Source: Streptomyces sp. AC555_RSS877 (lineage in GTDB: Bacteria; Actinomycetota; Actinomycetes; Streptomycetales; Streptomycetaceae). From it: DNA of 64,000 bases. The notes beneath the pieces are model-generated. The model saw nothing but the letters and a program-made list of their open reading frames with translations. It had not been told where the DNA came from and did not search any database. The position numbers and the translations under genes are program-made. The DNA is taken from contig NZ_JAGMUK010000239.1 of NCBI RefSeq assembly GCF_019049245.1, positions 1-64,000 of the forward strand, written 5' to 3'. Every line of letters starts with the position of its first letter. Position 1 is the stretch's first letter. This document shows positions 60,092-64,000 of this stretch, one piece after another.

Positions 60092-60973
60092 TTACGCGAC
60101 CGAGTTCAGCAGGTCGGCCAGTACGTCGGGCCGTTCCAGGGCGATGAAGTGGCCGGCCTTCGGCACCTGCGTGAAGTCGGCGGCGGGCAGCAGCTGCTTG
60201 TTGGCCTGCCGGTCCGAGGGCCGGGACCAGTCTTTCTCGCCGTAGACGAGGTGGATGGGAGCCTTGACCTCGGGGTAGCGCGAGCGGGCGGCGATGAGGC
60301 TGGGCAGGTTCTGGTACACGGCCCTGGCGACGGTCGGGTAGCCGGGGCGCCGGCCCACCTGGAGCAGCTCGTCCACGTAGTCCTCGCGCAGTGCGTTCTT
60401 GTCGCCCAGGCCGCCCTGGAGGATCGCGCGGAGGGCGGGCTTGGGCTCCACCCCGGCGATCACCGGGCCCACCCCGGGGGCGAGGACTCCGCTGACCACC
60501 ACGCGGGCCAGGAGGCTGGAGCGGGCGATCCCGCCGTTGAAGTCGTACGTGTTCACCGCGACGACGCGGCGGACGCGCTCGGGGAGATCGGCCGCGGTGG
60601 TCAGGGCGAGCACCGCCCCCATGGACTCCCCGACCAACGTCACGTCATGGAGATCGAGTTCGGTGAGGAGCCGCTCGACGCCCGCGCGCATGGCCGGCTC
60701 GTCGTACGACGCCTCGGGCACGATCTCGGAGTAGCCCATCCCCGGCAGATCGAGGGCGTACACGGTGTACCGGTCCGCGATCAGCGGGATGAGGTCGCGG
60801 TAGTGCTCGGCCTGGGTGCGCACGGTGTGCAGCAGGACCAGGGGCGCGCCGGTGCCCGCTTTGAGGTAGCGCAGCGTTCCCTCGTGGCTGTGTCCTGCGC
60901 GCGGGGCGATGGTGTGACTGGTGGTCCCCGGGACGTGAATCGTGGGACGGGGGTCCTGGCTGGGGCTGGGCAT
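60092..60973 (-). CDS. Alpha/beta hydrolase
   Basis: The 293-residue enzyme has the usual fold markers: PLVLLHTVRTQAEHYRDLIP, YALDLPGMGYSE, nucleophile Ser117 in VTLVGESMGAVLA, acid in LVYGEKDWSRPSD and histidine in KAGHFIALERPD. It starts at the ATG at 60973. It is intact and lies on the same strand as the SDR at 61001, 27 bp after that gene's stop. The two are probably one transcript under the AAACCGATCGGTTT operators, making it an indirect member of that regulon. Substrate unknown (hydrolase, haloperoxidase or C-C hydrolase are possible). Confidence 0.9.
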   Translation of the reverse strand: MPSPSQDPRPTIHVPGTTSHTIAPRAGHSHEGTLRYLKAGTGAPLVLLHTVRTQAEHYRDLIPLIADRYTVYALDLPGMGYSEIVPEASYDEPAMRAGVERLLTELDLHDVTLVGESMGAVLALTTAADLPERVRRVVAVNTYDFNGGIARSSLLARVVVSGVLAPGVGPVIAGVEPKPALRAILQGGLGDKNALREDYVDELLQVGRRPGYPTVARAVYQNLPSLIAARSRYPEVKAPIHLVYGEKDWSRPSDRQANKQLLPAADFTQVPKAGHFIALERPDVLADLLNSVA

Positions 60974-61000
60974 CTTGTCGACTCCTGATAAGTGAAGGGA

Positions 61001-61702
61001 TTACTTGGTCAGCTGGGGGTACAGGCCGGCCAGGTCGCCGGCCAGGCCCGCCTTGACCTGGCGAGTGATGTCGTCACCGAGGACCTCGTACGCGCCGGTC
61101 TCGACACCGTCGAGGGCGAGTGCGGCGACGTCACGAGGGGCGGACTTGGGTGCGTCGACGCCGGCTGCCAGGTCCGTGTCGACGTATCCGACGTGCAGTC
61201 CGGTGACGGCGATGCCACGGGGCTGCAGCTCCAGGCGCAGGGAGTTGGTCTGCGACCACAGGGCGGCCTTGGAAGCGCTGTAGGAGCCGCCGAGGGCGAG
61301 CCAGGACAGCACGGAGTGCACGTTGAGGAGGTGGCCGCCGCCGTTGCGTTCGATGACGGGCACGAAGGCCCGGGTGAGCAGCAGCGGGCCGTAGAAGTTG
61401 GTCTCGAACTCCCGGCGTACGTCGTCGACCGGGGAGTCGAGGAAGGAGGCGCCGACCGCGGCACCCGCGTTGTTGATCAGCACGGTGACATCCTGCGCCT
61501 GTGCGGCGGCCGCCGCCACGGAGGCCGGGTCGGTGACCTCCAGTGCCACCGGGACCGCGTCGGGGTGCGTCACGGTGCGCGGGTCGCGGGCCGTGGCGTA
61601 CACCTTGCCGGCACCGCGCGCGTACAGCTCTTCCACCAGCGCCTTGCCGATGCCCCGGCTGCCACCGGTGACGAAGACGTTGGCGTCCTTCAAAGCGGTC
61701 AT
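61001..61702 (-). CDS. SDR-family oxidoreductase in the three-promoter regulon
   Basis: The 233-residue short-chain dehydrogenase starts at the ATG at 61702 (MTALKDANVFVTGGSRGIGK). It has the cofactor motif TGGSRGIG, VLINNAGAAVG, the serine in NVHSVLSW, the YSASKAALW tyrosine-lysine pair and a C-terminal LHVGYVDTDLAAG. Its promoter carries two near-perfect copies of the operator also found upstream of the NmrA and MFS genes. An alpha/beta hydrolase follows 27 bp downstream. It probably reduces a carbonyl or oxidises an alcohol of an unknown toxic or signalling compound. Confidence 0.9.
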   Translation of the reverse strand: MTALKDANVFVTGGSRGIGKALVEELYARGAGKVYATARDPRTVTHPDAVPVALEVTDPASVAAAAAQAQDVTVLINNAGAAVGASFLDSPVDDVRREFETNFYGPLLLTRAFVPVIERNGGGHLLNVHSVLSWLALGGSYSASKAALWSQTNSLRLELQPRGIAVTGLHVGYVDTDLAAGVDAPKSAPRDVAALALDGVETGAYEVLGDDITRQVKAGLAGDLAGLYPQLTK

Positions 61703-61720
61703 GACTGCCTCCACAAGATT

Positions 61721-61771
61721 TGGAAACCGATCGGTTTCCATCACAGTAAACCGATCGGTTTCCGAGCGCAA
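61721..61771 (-). promoter_or_regulatory. SDR promoter with two operators
   Basis: On the minus strand -35 TTGCGC (61771-61766) and -10 TACTGT (61748-61743) are 17 bp apart. AAACCGATCGGTTT at 61748-61761 fills the spacer. The perfect 20 bp palindrome TGGAAACCGATCGGTTTCCA at 61721-61740 covers the transcription start. Centres are 24 bp apart, as at the NmrA promoter. Confidence 0.88.
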
Positions 61772-62254
61772 GCTCATCGACGGAGCCAGTCGCGTGGTGC
61801 CGCGGCCTCAGGGCGTCGTTCCGCCCCGGGATGGCGAGCTCCCCACCCGTCTGTCCGGCCTGGTCGACGTCGGCGTCGTTCGGGCTGAGTTGGGGTTTGA
61901 GGCCGAGCTTCCCGGCCGTGTCGAAGAGCCACCCCGGAACGGTGTCGGGGTGAGGTGGAGGGGCGGAGCGGGGAGGTAGGGGAACGCCCTCGACGCCGGA
62001 GGGGCCGCCGTGTGTGCGGGTGGGGGAGTGGCCGGAGGAGTGAGTCCCCGGAGCGGTCGGCGGTGGAAGTCCCCGGCGGGGTGCCCGCGTGTCACCGGCG
62101 CCTCGCTCGCGGGGGTCAGTCGGCGGCGAGGGGGGCCGGCTTGTCGGCGGTCGTCTCGTTGGTCGAGCCCTGGTCGCGCGTTGAGGCAGCATCGGCGGCC
62201 AGTGCGGGTGTCGGCATTGTCGGGTCGCTCACAGGTCGGGGACCGCCTCTCCAC
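61772..62254. other. Gene-free stretch between the SDR and MFS promoters
   Basis: No frame is convincing. One minus-strand stretch (about 61945-61800) reads VPGWLFDTAGKLGLKPQLSP, NDADVDQAGQTGGELAIPGR and has a more protein-like composition than its surroundings; it may be a decayed gene end. The rest is proline- and arginine-rich in all frames. Confidence 0.4.
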
Positions 62255-62304
62255 TTGCACCATGGAAACCGATCTGTTTTCCTATGTGGGAAACAGATCG
62301 GTTT
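62255..62304 (+). promoter_or_regulatory. MFS exporter promoter with two operator copies
   Basis: A -35 TTGCAC (62255-62260) is followed after 5 bp by AAACCGATCTGTTT (62266-62279) and then AAACAGATCGGTTT (62291-62304). Each copy has one changed base in an arm, and the changes mirror each other. Centres are 25 bp apart. A weak -10 (TCCTAT, about 62280-62285) lies between them. Confidence 0.8.
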
Positions 62305-62345
62305 CCGGCTGATGCTCGGCCTATGACCAGCGACAAAGGGAAAAG

Positions 62346-63845
62346 ATGACTACCACCTTCGACCGCGGGGCGCCCGCCTCCGGGAAAACCGACTCGGGCC
62401 TGCGCGGCTCACATGCCGCGCGCTGGTGGGTGCTTGTCGTGCTGGGCGTGGCGCAGCTCATGGTCACGCTCGATGCGACCGTCGTGAACATCGCGCTGCC
62501 CGCAGCGCAACATGACCTCGGTTTCAGCGACGGCAGCCGGCAGTGGGTCATCACGGGCTACGCCCTGGCATTCGGCAGCCTGCTGCTGCTCGGTGGCCGA
62601 CTCGGTGACCTGTTCGGCCGGCGTACCACCTTCGTGACCGGCCTGATCGGTTTCGCGGCCGCATCCGTCGCCGGCGGCGCGGCCAGCAGCTTCGAAATCC
62701 TCGTCGGGGCACGCGTGGCCCAAGGCCTGTTCGCCGCGTTGCTCGCGCCCGCGGCCCTCTCGCTGCTCAGCGTGACCTTCACCCAGCCGTCCGAAAGGGC
62801 GAAGGCCTTCGGCATCTTCAGTGCGTTGTCCGGTGCGGGCGCCGCGGTCGGGCTGCTGCTCGGCGGCATGCTCACCGAATGGGCGTCATGGCGCTGGGTG
62901 ATGTACGTGAACGTCATTTTCGCGGGCGTCGCGCTGGTCGGCGCGTTGCTGTTGCTGGCCAAGCCTGTGGTCACCGAGCGACCCAGAATCGACATTCCTG
63001 GCACCGTCGTGGTGAGCGCCGCGCTGTTCGGCATCGTCTACGGGTTCGCGCACGTCGAATCCACCAGTTGGACCGACCCGGTCGCCCTCGGCTCCATGAT
63101 CAGCGGCGTGGTGCTGCTCGCGGTATTCGCCTGGCTGGAGCTCAGGGTCGCGCATCCGCTGCTGCCGCTGCGCGTCGTGCTGGACCGGACCCGAGGTGGT
63201 TCGTTCCTGGCCGTGTTCGTCCTGGGCATGGGGATGTTCTCGATCTTCCTGTTCCTGACCTATTACCTGGAGGCCAGCATCGGCTACTCGCCGATCGAGG
63301 CCGGTCTGGCCTTCCTGCCGATGGTCGGCGGCATCGTTGCCGCGTCGACCACGGTGCCTTCGCTGGTGCTGCCCAAGGTCGGCCCGAAGATCGTGGTCAG
63401 CGTCGGCTTCCTGGTCTCCGCATCCGGTATGGCCCTGCTGACCCGGCTCACGCTGGACAGTACCTACGTCGCCAACATCATGCCGGGCATGATCCTGCTT
63501 GGTCTCGGTATAGGTGGGGTGATGACCACCGCGTTCCAGGGTGCGACCGCAGGCGTGCGTCACGAGGACGCGGGCGTCGCCTCGGCGCTGATCAACACCA
63601 GCCAGCAGGTGGGTGGCTCGATCAGCACGGCGCTGCTGACCACCGTTGCTTCATCGGCCGCGACCGACTATCTGTCCTCGCACAAGCCGGGCGCACTGAC
63701 CGTGGCCCAGGCTGGGGTCGAGAGCTACACGGCCACCCTGGCATGGGGTGCCGGAATCTTCGTGGTCGGTGCGGTGCTCACGGCGTTCCTGATGCCGAAT
63801 TCAGCTCTGGGGCCGTCGGAGGGCGAGCCCGTGATCGCCCACTGA
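62346..63845 (+). CDS. EmrB/QacA-type (DHA2) MFS drug exporter
   Basis: The 499-residue transporter has 14 hydrophobic segments. TM1 carries LMVTLDATVVNIALPAAQHD (motif D1 of the DHA2 family), the loop after TM2 is LGGRLGDLFGRRTTFVTG (motif A), and TM5 has LSGAGAAVGLLLGGMLTEWA (motif C), all diagnostic of drug/proton antiporters. The start is the ATG at 62346 after AAAGGGAAAAG. Its promoter has two copies of the shared operator, so it is probably induced with the NmrA and SDR genes. A strong hairpin terminator follows at 63871. Confidence 0.93.
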   Translation: MTTTFDRGAPASGKTDSGLRGSHAARWWVLVVLGVAQLMVTLDATVVNIALPAAQHDLGFSDGSRQWVITGYALAFGSLLLLGGRLGDLFGRRTTFVTGLIGFAAASVAGGAASSFEILVGARVAQGLFAALLAPAALSLLSVTFTQPSERAKAFGIFSALSGAGAAVGLLLGGMLTEWASWRWVMYVNVIFAGVALVGALLLLAKPVVTERPRIDIPGTVVVSAALFGIVYGFAHVESTSWTDPVALGSMISGVVLLAVFAWLELRVAHPLLPLRVVLDRTRGGSFLAVFVLGMGMFSIFLFLTYYLEASIGYSPIEAGLAFLPMVGGIVAASTTVPSLVLPKVGPKIVVSVGFLVSASGMALLTRLTLDSTYVANIMPGMILLGLGIGGVMTTAFQGATAGVRHEDAGVASALINTSQQVGGSISTALLTTVASSAATDYLSSHKPGALTVAQAGVESYTATLAWGAGIFVVGAVLTAFLMPNSALGPSEGEPVIAH

Positions 63846-63870
63846 GCATGAATCCGCGTGGTGAGAGATG

Positions 63871-63913
63871 CCCTGCGCTGATCGGTGCTCTCCAGGCACA
63901 CATCAGCGCAGGG
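63871..63913 (+). terminator. Terminator hairpin after the MFS exporter
   Basis: CCCTGCGCTGAT (63871-63882) and ATCAGCGCAGGG (63902-63913) form a perfect 12 bp stem; GTGC and GCAC in the loop can extend the structure. It starts 26 bp after the stop codon. The last 87 bases of the window contain nothing I can identify. Confidence 0.75.
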
Positions 63914-64000
63914 AGACAGGAGCATCTTCGGGGTGGTGCCCGCCTCTGCCCGCGCGTTCCGTCTTCAGCGAACAGATCGTCGCCGGTAGAGGGCACCCGC

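Noticed and set aside
59447..60988. Plus-strand open frame of 513 codons
   Set aside because: Antisense to the CocE/NonD fragment and the alpha/beta hydrolase; no protein-like features.
1..64000. tRNA or rRNA genes, integrase-flanked attachment sites, replication origin
   Set aside because: I looked for cloverleaf-like segments, rRNA landmarks, integrase genes and iteron clusters and saw none; a covariance-model scan would be needed to exclude a single tRNA.

Overview
The window is very GC-rich, uses GTG and TTG starts, has short GTGA/ATGA gene overlaps, and is dense in TetR, MarR, LysR, two-component, MMPL and secreted glycosidase genes. This points to Streptomyces or a close actinomycete, probably an accessory region such as a chromosome arm. 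Intact gene clusters alternate with stretches of broken genes and transposase remnants. I saw no tRNA, rRNA, CRISPR array, prophage or replication origin.

Layout. 1-8.8 kb: a truncated TetR end, an XRE/MmyB regulator divergent from an aldehyde dehydrogenase, an Old Yellow Enzyme-type reductase, a helicase pseudogene lacking its second helicase domain, an IS5 remnant beside a histidinol-dehydrogenase-family tail, then a thioesterase-TetR unit. 8.8-13.3 kb: a MarR-MFS exporter operon under a perfect palindrome, a dead esterase, a LuxR-type protein with an atypical receiver, and a dead acyl-CoA ligase. 13.4-18 kb: an MMPL transporter-response regulator-histidine kinase operon. 18-28.4 kb: a LysR regulator divergent from a seven-gene, tightly spaced catabolic operon (tartrate/isopropylmalate-type dehydrogenase, HyuB, HyuA, MFS permease, 2-hydroxyacid dehydrogenase, AtuA family, DUF4387). 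This is the best candidate for an undescribed pathway; its substrate is unknown. 28.4-31 kb: a secreted hydrolase and an SDR.

31-34.1 kb is a mosaic of fragments: DeoR, Ku, Tn3 transposase, LysR, nucleotide-sugar dehydrogenase, SUKH-like and IS5. 34.1-41.3 kb: an STAND-like ATPase regulator, then a MarR regulon in which the same palindrome lies at the marR promoter and twice around the promoter of a quinone-reductase/esterase pair; then a cupin and a frameshifted VanZ gene. 41.5-44.5 kb: an intact helicase with helicase-associated repeats, paralogous to the broken one, plus an unknown small gene. 44.7-50.6 kb: three secreted glycosidases (two GH43, one GH29 fucosidase) with carbohydrate-binding modules. 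51.4-54.6 kb: TetR divergent from a second MMPL transporter. 54.7-59.9 kb: more fragments (WD40 tail, TetR tail, AMP-ligase, IS630, SDR tail, CocE/NonD esterase).

56.9-63.9 kb holds a small dispersed regulon: an NmrA-family protein, an SDR and an EmrB/QacA-type exporter each have a promoter carrying two copies of the palindrome around AAACCGATCGGTTT, with centres 24-25 bp apart. No intact cognate regulator is present. The only nearby candidate is a TetR fragment missing its DNA-binding end.
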